Source: Agarivorans sp. Alg241-V36
GTDB taxonomy: Bacteria; Pseudomonadota; Gammaproteobacteria; Enterobacterales; Celerinatantimonadaceae
Assembly (NCBI RefSeq): GCF_900537085.1
Contig: NZ_UNRE01000007.1
Location: 245,654-309,653 of the forward strand
Direction of reading: 5' to 3'
DNA length: 64,000 nt
Under the pieces are notes generated by a model, which was not told the origin of the DNA, searched no databases, and saw only the letters and a list, made by a program, of their open reading frames with translations. Shown here piece by piece: positions 29,224 to 40,703 of this stretch. Numbering within the stretch: the stretch's first letter is position 1; each line of letters opens with the position of its first letter. The position numbers were made by a program, and so were the translations under genes.

Positions 29224-30765
29224 TTACCAAGATTGCGTTGATTTAAAGCTTTCTAATAAGCCTTTAATCGATGCGTCAATCTCGTCGTTGTAATCGCCTT
29301 TCTCGTTAATAGACGCCAATAGATCGGCATACTCATTGTTAGCGTAAGCTAACAATGCGGTTTCAAAATCAACAATTTTGTTAATTTCGATATCCATTAA
29401 GAAACCTTTTTCCGCTGCGTATAGACCTAACGCTTGTTCAGCTACAGATAATGGGCTGAATTGCTTCTGCTTCATTAACTCTGTTACTTTTTGACCGTGG
29501 TCTAACTGCTTACGGGTTGCATCATCTAAGTCAGATGCAAACTGAGCAAATGCCGCTAGTTCGCGGTATTGCGCCAGTGCGGTACGAATACCACCAGACA
29601 GTTTCTTAATAATCTTAGTTTGCGCAGCACCACCAACACGAGATACCGAAATACCTGGATCAACCGCCGGACGAGTACCAGAGTTAAACAACTGGCCTGT
29701 TAGGAAGATTTGACCATCGGTAATCGAAATTACGTTGGTAGGTACGAATGCAGATACGTCACCGGCTTGAGTTTCAATAATCGGCAATGCCGTTAATGAA
29801 CCTGATTTGCCTTTAACTTCACCTTTAGTGAACTCTTCTACGTATTTCTCATTAACCTGAGACGCACGTTCTAGTAGGCGAGAGTGAAGGTAGAAAACGT
29901 CACCAGGGTATGCTTCACGACCAGGAGGTCGACGTAATAGCAATGAAATTTGACGATAAGCAACAGCTTGCTTAGATAAATCATCATAGATGATTAACGC
30001 GTCTTCACCGCGGTCACGGAAGTATTCACCCATAGTACAACCCGCGTAAGGCGCTAGGTATTGTAATGCGGCTGAATCAGAAGCAGATGCTGCAACAATA
30101 GTGGTGTATTCCATTGCGCCATATTCTTCTAACTTACGAACAACGTTCGCGATAGTTGAAGCTTTTTGACCAATAGCAACATACACACACTTAATGCCAG
30201 AGCTTTTCTGGTTAATGATAGTATCTACAGCAATAGCTGTTTTACCAATCTGACGGTCACCAATAATCAACTCACGCTGACCACGGCCGATTGGAATCAT
30301 AGAATCAATCGCTTTAATACCTGTTTGCACAGGTTTGTCTACCGATTTACGTTCCATTACGCCAGGAGCAATTACTTCGATCGGCGAGAAGCCTTCGTTG
30401 TCTACTGCGCCTTTACCATCAATTGGCTCACCCAGTGTATTAAGTACACGTCCTAGTAGGCCACGACCTACTGGAACTTCCAAAATACGACCAGAACTTT
30501 TAACTTTATCGCCCTCTGCTAAATCAGCATAAGGGCCCATTACTACAGCACCAACAGAGTCACGCTCTAGGTTAAGTGCGATAGCATAACGGCTACCAGG
30601 AAGCTCAATCATCTCGCCTTGCATTACATCGGCAAGACCATTAATTCGAATAATACCATCGCTTACAGAAACGATTGTACCTTCGTTACGAGCTTCACTG
30701 ACAACTTCGAACTGTTCAATTCTTTGCTTGATCAGTTCACTTATTTCAGTGGAATTCAGTTGCAT
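29224..30765 (-). CDS. atpA: ATP synthase F1 alpha subunit
   Basis: AtpA (513 residues, as in E. coli) is the non-catalytic nucleotide-binding subunit. The P-loop is GDRQIGKTA near residue 170, and the arginine-finger region is in [10 protein letters not shown]. The start [16 protein letters not shown] matches relatives. It is part of the atp operon. Confidence 0.97.
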   Translation of the reverse strand: MQLNSTEISELIKQRIEQFEVVSEARNEGTIVSVSDGIIRINGLADVMQGEMIELPGSRYAIALNLERDSVGAVVMGPYADLAEGDKVKSSGRILEVPVGRGLLGRVLNTLGEPIDGKGAVDNEGFSPIEVIAPGVMERKSVDKPVQTGIKAIDSMIPIGRGQRELIIGDRQIGKTAIAVDTIINQKSSGIKCVYVAIGQKASTIANVVRKLEEYGAMEYTTIVAASASDSAALQYLAPYAGCTMGEYFRDRGEDALIIYDDLSKQAVAYRQISLLLRRPPGREAYPGDVFYLHSRLLERASQVNEKYVEEFTKGEVKGKSGSLTALPIIETQAGDVSAFVPTNVISITDGQIFLTGQLFNSGTRPAVDPGISVSRVGGAAQTKIIKKLSGGIRTALAQYRELAAFAQFASDLDDATRKQLDHGQKVTELMKQKQFSPLSVAEQALGLYAAEKGFLMDIEINKIVDFETALLAYANNEYADLLASINEKGDYNDEIDASIKGLLESFKSTQSW

Positions 30766-30779
30766 ACTCTATTCCCCAA

Positions 30780-31310
30780 TTACGCTTGCAGTGCGTCGGA
30801 TAGTTTTGCCAATTGCCCTTTTACAGAGCTATCAATCACTAAATCACCAGCGTGAATAATCACTCCGGCCATTAATGAGGCATCAACACTACAGTTAAGC
30901 TTCACTTTGCGTGATAAACGCTGTTCCAAGGAAGCACTAATTTGCGCTTGCTGCGCGGCATCTAGTTCAGAAGCAGAAACAACATCAGCTGTTATCTCTT
31001 TAGCCAATTCGGCTTTGTACTCTAAGAACAGAGCTAACACAGCAGGCAACGCGTCTAAACGTGCATTTTCAGCCATTAACTTTATTAAGTTAAGGCCGTG
31101 CTCGTTAAGCTGCTCAGCACATACGGTGGTAAATAAGTTTACCAAGGTAGTTGCTGATTCCTTTTTCAGTTGCACAGAAACGTGCTCGTTAGCTGCCACT
31201 TCGGCAACAAACGCTAACATTTCAGTCCACTCATCTAAGGCTTTGTGCTCAACGGCAAAATCAAACGCAGCTTTAGCGTAGGGACGAGCAATGGTGGTTA
31301 AATCAGCCAT
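30780..31310 (-). CDS. atpH: ATP synthase delta subunit (peripheral stalk)
   Basis: AtpH (176 residues) links the alpha3beta3 head to the b-subunit dimer. The N-terminal helical domain ([15 protein letters not shown]) and the C-terminal [19 protein letters not shown] segment are typical. It lies between atpF and atpA with 14-20 base gaps. Confidence 0.95.
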   Translation of the reverse strand: MADLTTIARPYAKAAFDFAVEHKALDEWTEMLAFVAEVAANEHVSVQLKKESATTLVNLFTTVCAEQLNEHGLNLIKLMAENARLDALPAVLALFLEYKAELAKEITADVVSASELDAAQQAQISASLEQRLSRKVKLNCSVDASLMAGVIIHAGDLVIDSSVKGQLAKLSDALQA

Positions 31311-31329
31311 AAGCTCTACCTTTTATCCC

Positions 31330-31803
31330 TTATTTCAGCTCAGCGACTAGCTTATCAACAATATGCTTGTTGGCTTCTTTGTCGATTGAACGCTCAAGAA
31401 TTTTCTCAGCGCCAGCGATGGCTAAAGCAGCTACTTGTGCACGTAACTCTTCACGAGCACGATTACGTTCTGCTTCAACTTCAGCATTACCTTGAGCAAG
31501 AATTTTTTCACGCTCTTGGTTAGCCAGCTCTTTTGCTTCGTCGATGATTTGAATTTTGCGCTTATTAGCTTGCTCAACAATCACAGCAGCTTCCGATTTA
31601 GCATCTTTCATTTGCTCTGAAGCTTTAGCTTGAGCTAACTGAAGATCTTTACCGGCACGTTCAGCGTCAGCTAAACCATCCGCAATTTTCTTTTGACGAG
31701 CTTCAATCGCATCAATTAATGGTGGCCATACGTACTTAACGCAGAACCAACAAAAAATCGCGAACGATATCGCTTGTCCAAACATGGTTGCATTGATATT
31801 CAC
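31330..31803 (-). CDS. atpF: ATP synthase Fo b subunit
   Basis: AtpF (157 residues) has one N-terminal membrane helix ([19 protein letters not shown]) with a short leader, followed by a long charged helix rich in Ala, Glu and Lys that dimerises as the peripheral stalk. It lies between atpE and atpH. Confidence 0.95.
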   Translation of the reverse strand: MNINATMFGQAISFAIFCWFCVKYVWPPLIDAIEARQKKIADGLADAERAGKDLQLAQAKASEQMKDAKSEAAVIVEQANKRKIQIIDEAKELANQEREKILAQGNAEVEAERNRAREELRAQVAALAIAGAEKILERSIDKEANKHIVDKLVAELK

Positions 31804-31837
31804 AACGACACCTCCCTATTTGTTAGGAATCGAAGGA

Positions 31838-32110
<273 letters not shown>

Positions 32111-32143
32111 TTATTAGGTTAAAACAGTTTTTATTAAACTTAA

Positions 32144-33350
<1,207 letters not shown>

Positions 33351-33612
33351 TCTCGACCTCTACTAGTTTTTACATTTAACCCATTACCTAAAACTAGGTA
33401 AAAAGGGCTTGCGAAAAAGCCTAATGATTATACGTCGAAAGTGCACTTTTGCAATCAGAAGCAAAGCTGAAGTCACTAATTTGTAACAGCTTACATAAAC
33501 AAATAGCGGTTATTGTTAATTTTTATGTTACAAACCAGCGATTTTGGTCATCTTTTGGTGAATTTTAGGTAATCAAGATCAAAGAAATATAGGTGAGATT
33601 AGTTTACAAAAA

Positions 33613-34551
33613 CTACAGTGTTTCGTCAGAATCGATGAAGAGTGCCAAAATAGCATCTAATTCATCAAGATTTGCGTAGTCGATCACCAATTTACCCTGA
33701 CCTTTTTTGTTTTGCTGGATTTTTACACCGGCACCTAATCGTTCGCTTATTCTTTGCTCTAGTCTGTTAATATCTGGATCAACTTTAGCCGCTTGTTTTG
33801 GCGCTTTTGGGTTTAAAACTGCCTTAACTAGTTTTTCGGTATCACGAACCGTTAAACCTTTGGCTGCGACATTGCGTGCAGTTTCGGCTTGGGTTTCACC
33901 ACTAAGTGCTAACAGCGCACGGGCATGACCCATTTCAATATCACCATGCTCTAATAAGATTTTCACATCGTTATCAAGGCTATTTAGGCGCAGTAGGTTG
34001 GTTACTGTAGTACGAGATTTACCCACTGCTTCAGCCACTTGTTGATGGGTAAGCTCAAACTCATTCATTAAACGGTCTAGAGCAACCGCTTCTTCCATGG
34101 CGTTAAGATCTTCACGCTGGATGTTTTCAATCAAGGCGATGGCAACGGCGTTTTCGTCGCTCACATTCTTAATTAAACACGGCACATCGTGCAGATGAAT
34201 TTGTTGAGAGGCGCGCCAGCGACGTTCACCGGCAATAATTTCGAATTGGTTTTCACCCACTTCACGCACCACGATAGGTTGGATAACCCCTTGTGCTTCA
34301 ATTGAGTGGGCCAGTTCTTCCAGCGCTTCTGCTGACATGTCTTTACGCGGTTGGTATTTACCAGGGCGTAGCCATTCAATTGGCAACTTGCGTAAATCAC
34401 CGCGGTTTTCATCAACGGTTTGCTGATTAGTATCGGCTTTAGTGTCCTCTTCAACTTGACGTTGACGAGCGTTATTACTGGTACTGAGTAATAAATCTAA
34501 TCCTTTACCTAATCCACGTTTTCTCGCTGACATGTCTTTATCCGTATTCAT
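33613..34551 (-). CDS. parB: chromosome partitioning protein ParB
   Basis: ParB (312 residues) binds parS near oriC and slides on DNA as a CTP-gated clamp. Features are RKRGLGKGLDLLL at the N-terminus, the CTP-binding arginine box GERRWRASQ, the helix-turn-helix (VAEAVGKSRTTVTNLLRL) and a C-terminal dimerisation region. Its ATG overlaps the parA stop by one base (TAATG), so coupling is likely. A second in-frame ATG six codons on is also possible. Candidate parS sites occur in the window. Confidence 0.95.
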   Translation of the reverse strand: MNTDKDMSARKRGLGKGLDLLLSTSNNARQRQVEEDTKADTNQQTVDENRGDLRKLPIEWLRPGKYQPRKDMSAEALEELAHSIEAQGVIQPIVVREVGENQFEIIAGERRWRASQQIHLHDVPCLIKNVSDENAVAIALIENIQREDLNAMEEAVALDRLMNEFELTHQQVAEAVGKSRTTVTNLLRLNSLDNDVKILLEHGDIEMGHARALLALSGETQAETARNVAAKGLTVRDTEKLVKAVLNPKAPKQAAKVDPDINRLEQRISERLGAGVKIQQNKKGQGKLVIDYANLDELDAILALFIDSDETL

Positions 34552-35342
34552 TAATCTACGACCACTGCTTGCGCTTCTTCTTCATGGCGGCGAATAATTT
34601 CACCCGCTAAAGCGAGGTAAGCCTTAGAACCATTTGACGTTTTATCATAATACATGGCTGGTTTACCAAAGCTAGGGGCTTCGGCTAAACGCACATTTCT
34701 TGGGATCACAGTTCGGTAGACTTTTTTGCCAAAGTGCTGCTTAAGTTGGTCACTCACATCAGAAGACAGTCGATTTCTCGGATCGAACATGGTGCGTAAG
34801 ATCCCTTCAACCTGAAGCTCAGGATTGACTACCGAAGCCAATTTACTGATGGTATCAACCAAGGCGGTTAAACCTTCTAGGGCATAATACTCACATTGCA
34901 TTGGCACTAATACGCTATCAGCTGCCGCCATTGCATTCACTGTAAGCATGTTAAGTGAAGGCGGGCAGTCGATAAAAATATAATCGTAGTAGTCACGCAC
35001 TGGCGCTAGGGCGTTACGTAAACGCACTTCGCGGGCAAAAAATTCCATCAACTTGATCTCAGCGGCAGTGACGTCTGAGTTCGCTGCAATTAAATCAAAA
35101 AATCCGCTGGTATCTTTTACGGTCACTTGATCGATAGGTTCTTCATCGATCAGCAATTCATAGGCAGTTTTTGGAACGTCGTATTTATCAACACCACTGC
35201 CCATAGTGGCATTACCTTGTGGGTCTAGGTCAATCAACAAAACTTTGCGTTTAGTGGCCGCCATAGACGCCGCTAAATTTACGCTGGTTGTAGTTTTTCC
35301 TACGCCACCTTTCTGGTTGGCAACCGCAATTACTCTACCCAC
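34551..35342 (-). CDS. parA: chromosome partitioning ATPase ParA (Soj)
   Basis: ParA (263 residues) is a deviant-Walker ATPase that drives origin segregation with ParB. Motifs are KGGVGKTTTSVNLAAS at the N-terminus, the A' segment LIDLDPQGNATMG and FIDCPPSLNMLTVNA. It lies in the order mnmG-rsmG-parA-parB, the classical origin-proximal arrangement. Confidence 0.96.
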   Translation of the reverse strand: MGRVIAVANQKGGVGKTTTSVNLAASMAATKRKVLLIDLDPQGNATMGSGVDKYDVPKTAYELLIDEEPIDQVTVKDTSGFFDLIAANSDVTAAEIKLMEFFAREVRLRNALAPVRDYYDYIFIDCPPSLNMLTVNAMAAADSVLVPMQCEYYALEGLTALVDTISKLASVVNPELQVEGILRTMFDPRNRLSSDVSDQLKQHFGKKVYRTVIPRNVRLAEAPSFGKPAMYYDKTSNGSKAYLALAGEIIRRHEEEAQAVVVD

Positions 35343-35353
35343 AATATTTTCGC

Positions 35354-35980
35354 CTAAGGGTTATTTTTATCAATAATAACTAGATGTCGCTGACCTTCAA
35401 GTTCGGGAACACTTAAACTCTCGATACTGTGCAGTTTTAAGCCATCAGGTAGGTTTTCTAGCTCTTGTTCAGGCACTAAGCCTTTTAAAGCATAGAATTT
35501 ACCATTATTTGCGGGTAGGTGAGAACACCAGTTAAGCATATCCTCTAAAGAAGCGAAGGCTCTGCTTATTACTCCATCAAAATCGAGGTTTTGTTGGTAG
35601 TTTTCTACCCGACTTTGCACCGCAGTAACATTATCGAGCTTTAGCAAATGACAAACTTGGCGAATAAAAGTAATTCGCTTGCCTAAGCTATCAAGTAAAA
35701 CAAACTGTTTATCGGGGTTAATAATGGCCAAAGGTAAGCCTGGTAAACCAGGGCCAGTGCCAACATCAATAAAACGCTCGCCCTGTAAGTGAGGACTAAC
35801 TACTAAGCTATCGAGAATGTGTTTTACCATCATCTCCATAGGATCTCTTACCGAAGTAAGATTATAAGCTTTATTCCATTTATCCAGTTGCTCAACCAAA
35901 CTAACCAGTTGAGAGATTTGCAGCTCGCTGAGCTGCAAAGAAGTTTGAGCCAATAAGCCCTGTAAGCGAGATTTTAACAC
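35354..35980 (-). CDS. rsmG: 16S rRNA G527 N7-methyltransferase
   Basis: RsmG (208 residues, GidB) methylates G527 of 16S rRNA with SAM. The SAM-binding motif is [17 protein letters not shown] near residue 68; [13 protein letters not shown] follows. Loss confers low-level streptomycin resistance in other bacteria. It sits ten bases beyond mnmG and 11 before parA. Confidence 0.96.
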   Translation of the reverse strand: MLKSRLQGLLAQTSLQLSELQISQLVSLVEQLDKWNKAYNLTSVRDPMEMMVKHILDSLVVSPHLQGERFIDVGTGPGLPGLPLAIINPDKQFVLLDSLGKRITFIRQVCHLLKLDNVTAVQSRVENYQQNLDFDGVISRAFASLEDMLNWCSHLPANNGKFYALKGLVPEQELENLPDGLKLHSIESLSVPELEGQRHLVIIDKNNP

Positions 35981-35989
35981 CCGATCATC

Positions 35990-37879
35990 CTAAGCTGACT
36001 TGCGTGCCAAGTCGTGTTTTTTCAAATATACCAATAGCAATGATACCGCAGCTGGGGTAACCCCTGAAATACGTGCTGCTTTACCTATAGTTTCTGGCCT
36101 AGCATTGCTTAACTTTGCAACAACCTCATTGGATAGGCCGCTAATTTTAGAGAAATCTAAGTCTAAAGGTAGCAAAGTATTTTCATGCTTTTGGGTTTTC
36201 TTAATTTCTTCTAATTGACGTTTAATATAGCCGTCGTATTTGATCTGAATTTCAACTTGCTCAGCGGCGGCTGGCAAATCTAGCCCTGGCCCAAAGCCTT
36301 CAATTTCCATTAATTGTTGGTAATTAAGCTCTGGTCTGCGGATCAATTCTTCTAGAGAATGCTCGCGAGTAATTGGATTTTTCAACAATGGGTTAAGTTG
36401 ATCTAATTGACTCGAATTAGTGTGGACCCAAGTGTCTTTCAAACGCTGGCGCTCTAGCTCAACCGCTTCAACTTTTTTGTTAAACAATTGCCAGCGATGC
36501 TCATCAACTAAACCAAGCTTATGACCTTGCTCGGTTAAACGCATATCGGCGTTATCTTCACGCAGCAATAAGCGATATTCGGCGCGGCTGGTGAACATGC
36601 GGTAAGGTTCTTTAGTGCCTAAGGTTGCCAAATCATCAATCAATACACCCATGTAAGCTTGATCACGGCGTGGCGCCCAGGCTTCTTTGCCTTGCGCATA
36701 CAAAGCAGCGTTAGAACCCGCAATTAAACCTTGTGCACCGGCTTCTTCGTAACCGGTTGTGCCGTTTATTTGCCCAGCAAAGAACAAACCTTTTAAGTAT
36801 TTGTTTTCAAGACTTTGTTTTAGATCGCGAGGATCAAAGAAATCATATTCAATGGCATAACCAGGGCGAGTGATATGGGCATTCTCTAAACCTTTCATCG
36901 AATGAACAAGCTCAACCTGAACATCAAACGGTAGGCTGGTAGAAATACCATTTGGATACACTTCGTGGGTGGTTAGGCCTTCTGGCTCAATAAAGATTTG
37001 GTGTGAATTTTTATCTGCAAAGCGAGTCACTTTGTCTTCGATAGATGGGCAATAGCGCGGCCCAATACCTTCGATTACACCGGTAAACATTGGGCTGCGA
37101 TCTAGACCATTACGAATGATGTCGTGGGTAGATTCATTGGTATGAGTGATAAAGCAAGGGATCTGTTGCGGATGATCGCTTTGTTTACCAATAAACGAAA
37201 ATACCGGTGTTGGTGTATCACCTGGTTGTGGCTGCATTTGGCTAAAATCGATACTGCGCGCATCAATTCGTGGCGGAGTACCGGTTTTTAAGCGATCAAC
37301 ACGTAATGGCAATTCACGTAAGCGTTGTGCAAGCGCGATTGATGGTGGATCGCCTGCACGACCACCAGCATGATTGTTTAAGCCAATGTGAATCATGCCA
37401 CCAAGGAAAGTACCAACAGTAAGCACTACGCTACGTGCGCGTAACTGTAAGCCCATTTGAGTTACCACCCCTACCACTTGATCGTTTTCTACGATCAAGT
37501 CGTCACAGGCTTGCTGAAAGATGGTTAGGTTGGCTTGGTTTTCTAAACGTTCACGGATCGCAGCACGATAAAGTACTCGATCGGCTTGAGCGCGTGTTGC
37601 GCGAACGGCTGGTCCTTTAGATGAATTTAGGGTTCTAAATTGGATCCCCGATAGGTCAGCAGCTTGCGCCATTAAGCCACCTAAGGCATCAATTTCTTTT
37701 ACTAAGTGACCTTTACCAATCCCACCAATGGCTGGGTTACAAGACATTTGACCTAAGGTCTCAATGTTATGAGTAAGCAACAAGGTATTTTGACCCATGC
37801 GTGCAGCGGCCGCTGCTGCTTCAGTACCGGCATGACCACCACCGATCACTATTACGTCATATTGTTGTTTATAGAACAT
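35990..37879 (-). CDS. mnmG: tRNA uridine 5-carboxymethylaminomethyl modification enzyme MnmG (GidA)
   Basis: MnmG (629 residues, same as E. coli) works with MnmE to install cmnm5U34 on tRNAs. The FAD-binding dinucleotide fold is [19 protein letters not shown] at the N-terminus. The conserved [22 protein letters not shown] and the cysteine-bearing [11 protein letters not shown] are present. It borders oriC, with its promoter region reading away from the origin. MnmE is encoded elsewhere in this window. Confidence 0.97.
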   Translation of the reverse strand: MFYKQQYDVIVIGGGHAGTEAAAAAARMGQNTLLLTHNIETLGQMSCNPAIGGIGKGHLVKEIDALGGLMAQAADLSGIQFRTLNSSKGPAVRATRAQADRVLYRAAIRERLENQANLTIFQQACDDLIVENDQVVGVVTQMGLQLRARSVVLTVGTFLGGMIHIGLNNHAGGRAGDPPSIALAQRLRELPLRVDRLKTGTPPRIDARSIDFSQMQPQPGDTPTPVFSFIGKQSDHPQQIPCFITHTNESTHDIIRNGLDRSPMFTGVIEGIGPRYCPSIEDKVTRFADKNSHQIFIEPEGLTTHEVYPNGISTSLPFDVQVELVHSMKGLENAHITRPGYAIEYDFFDPRDLKQSLENKYLKGLFFAGQINGTTGYEEAGAQGLIAGSNAALYAQGKEAWAPRRDQAYMGVLIDDLATLGTKEPYRMFTSRAEYRLLLREDNADMRLTEQGHKLGLVDEHRWQLFNKKVEAVELERQRLKDTWVHTNSSQLDQLNPLLKNPITREHSLEELIRRPELNYQQLMEIEGFGPGLDLPAAAEQVEIQIKYDGYIKRQLEEIKKTQKHENTLLPLDLDFSKISGLSNEVVAKLSNARPETIGKAARISGVTPAAVSLLLVYLKKHDLARKSA

Positions 37880-37939
37880 TTGTTATTACCTCGAACCAGC
37901 CTAATCCCAAAAGGGTGCGACATTTTACTGGTTAAGCGG

Positions 37940-38245
37940 CAATAAGGGAATGCTTAGATCAGAATTAGATCAGCACTAGATCTCTTATAAATATATATAA
38001 GATCTTTTTTTTAAGATCTTTTATTAGATCTACTATTAGTAAACTGCTGATCTGTAGATAAGTGAATTTTTAGCTTTATGATCATTAACTTAATTAAGAT
38101 CAGATCTTGTTAATGAAGGGCGATCTAAGCAGGGGAAAAACTGGGATCTAATTTGCTGTTTATCCACAGGTGAAATTAGGTATAAGCTTATCCATAGGAA
38201 TAACTATGTTAAATTAATAGCTATTCCCTAGGGTTATCCACAGTG
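37940..38245. other. replication origin oriC
   Basis: The 300 bases between mnmG and mioC carry about 12 GATC Dam sites from 37957 to 38145. They also have AT-rich stretches with 13-mer-like GATCTTTTTTTTAA and GATCTTTTATTAGATC. DnaA boxes are TTATCCACA at 38160-38168 and 38234-38242, TTATCCATA at 38188-38196 and a TGTAGATAA-type site near 38053. Position and content match gammaproteobacterial oriC. As in E. coli, mioC is transcribed toward the origin and mnmG away from it. Confidence 0.92.
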
Positions 38246-38246
38246 T

Positions 38247-38690
38247 TTAGCTCACATTTAGTTCATTTTTCCAGCTTTCTAACCAACTAGCTGCTGGTTC
38301 TTCAGGCACTGGTTCTAGATCCACATCAATTTCTAAGCGTTCTTTTAGCTTTTTAGCACCCAATTTATTTAGGGTTTGGTCGAGATCCTTACCTGCACCA
38401 CAAAAAGTATCGTAACTGCTACTACCAATGGCCACTACGCTATAAGAAACCGCCGAAAGATCCGGTTGTTGCTCAAGTAAGTATTGGAAAAACGGTTGTA
38501 AGTTATCAGGCACATCTCCTGCACCATGGGTAGAGCTACAAATAAGCCAAAAAGCCGGTTGTTTAAGTTCACTAAACTTAGCATCTAGGTGAATTTTCAC
38601 TTGGTGCTGTTCTTTTAACAGGGCTTCTAGCTCATCTGCGACGTATTCAGCCGAACCGAGGGTTGATCCAACAATAATTTCTATATCCAC
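38247..38690 (-). CDS. mioC: flavodoxin-like protein MioC
   Basis: MioC (147 residues) is a small FMN flavodoxin next to oriC, required for biotin synthase activity in E. coli. The FMN loops are GSTLGSAEYVADEL at the N-terminus and STHGAGDVPDNLQPF near residue 53. Its transcript runs into oriC. Confidence 0.92.
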   Translation of the reverse strand: MDIEIIVGSTLGSAEYVADELEALLKEQHQVKIHLDAKFSELKQPAFWLICSSTHGAGDVPDNLQPFFQYLLEQQPDLSAVSYSVVAIGSSSYDTFCGAGKDLDQTLNKLGAKKLKERLEIDVDLEPVPEEPAASWLESWKNELNVS

Positions 38691-38783
38691 TTACGATCCT
38701 TTTAATGTTGACTGTTTTAGCCATTGTAACGTGATCTTGAGTGCTTTAACTAGCTGCGAGTTTACTGTGATCTAGTTGTTGAT

Positions 38784-38799
38784 AGTTTCACGTGAAACC
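38784..38799. promoter_or_regulatory. parS-like site near mioC
   Basis: AGTTTCACGTGAAACC contains the perfect palindrome GTTTCACGTGAAAC, the core of the ParB-binding consensus TGTTTCACGTGAAACA. It lies in the mioC-LysR gap, about 0.6 kb from oriC and 4 kb from parAB. A DnaA-box-like TGTGAATAA is at 38852-38860. Confidence 0.85.
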
Positions 38800-38886
38800 T
38801 CAGTAAAATTTCAACAAACCACCAGCTATAGTAATGATCCCAATTGTTGCTTGTGAATAACACTTGTGCACAAATCGTGTTTATCG

Positions 38887-39765
38887 CTAATGTGGTTTGT
38901 TTCTAAACTCTGCTTTACATAGGTTTATTAAGGCTTGTTGAGCTGGCGACATACTGTCCTGCTTACTATAAATGAGTCCTAGCTGTTCATTCGCAATTGC
39001 ATCGTTATGAGCCACTACCACCAGATCACCTGATTGGATATAGGGGCTGAGTTGCTGCTGCTGGCCTACAAATACCCCAACCCCGCGTAGGCAAAGCTCT
39101 ATCGCTAGTGAGTGATGCTCCACCGCAATTTGCCGTTGCACAGTATCTGGATCCCACAATTGGGTATTAGTTGAAGAGAGCACGGTTATCCAAGTATGGC
39201 TAAGTACTTGCTGAAGTGTTGTTGAGCTTGCCGATGCCAGCTGATGACTTCGTGAACATACCGCTACTACTGGCATTTCACATAAAGGCTCTACGGTAAA
39301 TTGACTGGGAAAGGCATCTCGGTAAAAGCAAATAGCTAAATCTAATTTTGGTTGTTGCTGCCAATTGAGCAACTGTTCGTCGCGGCGTTGGTAAATATGT
39401 AAATCAACTTGCGGATAGGCTTGGTTAAATTGGCTAAGCACTTTGGCTATGGCGCTGTCTTGCAAATAGGCACTCACACCTAAGTTCAACCTTAAGCAGT
39501 CTAGGTTGGCTATTTGCTCAACTTGCTCATTTAAGTGTTTTCCAGCATTTAGCAGTTGTTCACACAAGGGCAGCATTTTTAAGCCTTGGGCGCTTAATAC
39601 TGGTTTGTGACCGTTGCGGGTAAACAGCTCTACATTCCAATCAATCTCAAGGTTGGTTATCCATTGACTCAGCTGGGCGCGGTTCTTTTGCATCTTTTTT
39701 GCTGCTGCAGAAATGCTGCCCAGCTGGTGACTTAATACAAATGCTTGAATCGCTTGAAGGTTCAT
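38887..39765 (-). CDS. LysR-family transcriptional regulator
   Basis: This 292-residue LysR-type regulator has an N-terminal winged helix (AIQAFVLSHQLGSISAAAKKMQKNRAQLSQWITNLE) and a C-terminal co-inducer-binding domain (LRLNLGVSAYLQDSAIAKVL). It is divergent from a KdgM-like porin, with 155 bases between the start codons. A LysR-type inverted repeat, GTTAGTTAAAGCTAAC (39780-39795), lies just before its own start, with a further GTTAG nearby. It probably regulates the porin and itself. The ligand cannot be read. A LysR role for oligosaccharide or sugar-acid signals would fit the porin family. Confidence 0.85.
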   Translation of the reverse strand: MNLQAIQAFVLSHQLGSISAAAKKMQKNRAQLSQWITNLEIDWNVELFTRNGHKPVLSAQGLKMLPLCEQLLNAGKHLNEQVEQIANLDCLRLNLGVSAYLQDSAIAKVLSQFNQAYPQVDLHIYQRRDEQLLNWQQQPKLDLAICFYRDAFPSQFTVEPLCEMPVVAVCSRSHQLASASSTTLQQVLSHTWITVLSSTNTQLWDPDTVQRQIAVEHHSLAIELCLRGVGVFVGQQQQLSPYIQSGDLVVVAHNDAIANEQLGLIYSKQDSMSPAQQALINLCKAEFRNKPH

Positions 39766-39779
39766 AATTGTTTCTCTGT

Positions 39780-39795
39780 GTTAGTTAAAGCTAAC
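39780..39795. promoter_or_regulatory. candidate LysR operator
   Basis: GTTAG-TTAAAG-CTAAC is a perfect interrupted palindrome of the T-N11-A type in the divergent LysR/porin interval, 15 bases upstream of the regulator start. Confidence 0.45.
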
Positions 39796-39920
39796 AGACT
39801 CTGATTTGTTAGCCTTGTGCTATCTCTTCATCATAGCGGCGATGGACAGTTTTAAGAGTATGTAACTGGTACTCAATGATGCACGGATGTTTTAGTAATC
39901 ACCTACTGAAAGGTTCCAAA

Positions 39921-40646
39921 ATGAAAAAAATTATCGTCGCTTCAACCGTTTCACTCGCCTTGTTTAGCCAATTTGCATCGGCTAACGCAATTCGTGGTGA
40001 AGTAGCTGCAGAAAGTAATCGCAATGGTCCTCACCTAGGTATTTTAAAAGGTGGCTATGAGTTTGATACTGACTACGGCCAATTTGGTTTTGATGTTGAA
40101 GCAAAAAGCCGTTTAGGTGGAAAAGCTTACGGGGAAAATCAGCATGAGTCTGGTTTACACGAAGCTACTTTTGCTGCTGATTATACTTACAAGTTTGGCA
40201 ATGCTTATGTTCAACCTCGCGTTGAATATACACGTAACGTGGCTAACGATGCTAATACTGGAAAGTTTGCCTTAAAAGGCGGATATAACTTTGATAATGG
40301 TATTTTTGTTGCTGCGCGCTACCGTTATGAAGACACCCAAAACAATAACAGTTTAAACAATCACAACTTAGGTGATGTTAAAACTAACCGTACCGACTTA
40401 ACCGCGGGTTGGGCGGGAGACGTTGTAGGTGTGTCTTTTAACTACATTAATAAAGACGCCAATGCAGAGAACAAAAACAATAACCTGAAAATTAATGAAC
40501 TAGAGACCAGAATATTCCTAACTAACTTAGGAAACTATCAGCCTTACGTTCAATATACTCAGAAGAACTTTGATAGCACCGGTTACAACAGCGTTCCGCT
40601 AAGGGATGACAGCCAGATTAAACTTGGCGTAAGCATGAAGTTTTAA
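39921..40646 (+). CDS. KdgM-like oligosaccharide porin
   Basis: This 241-residue protein has a signal peptide (MKKIIVASTVSLALFSQFASA) and a beta-barrel that ends in F (IKLGVSMKF). Strand patterns such as YVQPRVEYTRNV and FVAARYRYEDTQ resemble the KdgM/OmpG monomeric porins, which pass oligogalacturonates or other oligosaccharides through the outer membrane. Similarity is recognised by eye, so the substrate is unproven. The ATG at 39921 follows GAAAGG and is chosen over a longer in-frame start that lacks a leader. It is divergent from a LysR gene. Confidence 0.75.
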   Translation: MKKIIVASTVSLALFSQFASANAIRGEVAAESNRNGPHLGILKGGYEFDTDYGQFGFDVEAKSRLGGKAYGENQHESGLHEATFAADYTYKFGNAYVQPRVEYTRNVANDANTGKFALKGGYNFDNGIFVAARYRYEDTQNNNSLNNHNLGDVKTNRTDLTAGWAGDVVGVSFNYINKDANAENKNNNLKINELETRIFLTNLGNYQPYVQYTQKNFDSTGYNSVPLRDDSQIKLGVSMKF

Positions 40647-40654
40647 GAGAACAA

Positions 40655-40679
40655 AAAAGAGCGCCTATGGCGCTCTTTT
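40655..40679. terminator. bidirectional terminator between porin and cydB
   Basis: AAAAGAGCGCC-TAT-GGCGCTCTTTT, an 11-bp perfect stem between convergent genes, has T-runs on both strands. Confidence 0.9.
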
Positions 40680-40703
40680 AAAGAGGAGAGTTGTAAACAA
40701 TGC

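Noticed and set aside
30907..31281. 124-codon frame antisense to atpH
   Set aside because: Low-complexity Ser/Ala shadow of a conserved gene.
33480..33534. TTTGTAAC/GTTACAAA inverted repeat before the atp operon
   Set aside because: The arms are 39 bases apart and no consensus regulator is recognised; noted only within the atpI entry.
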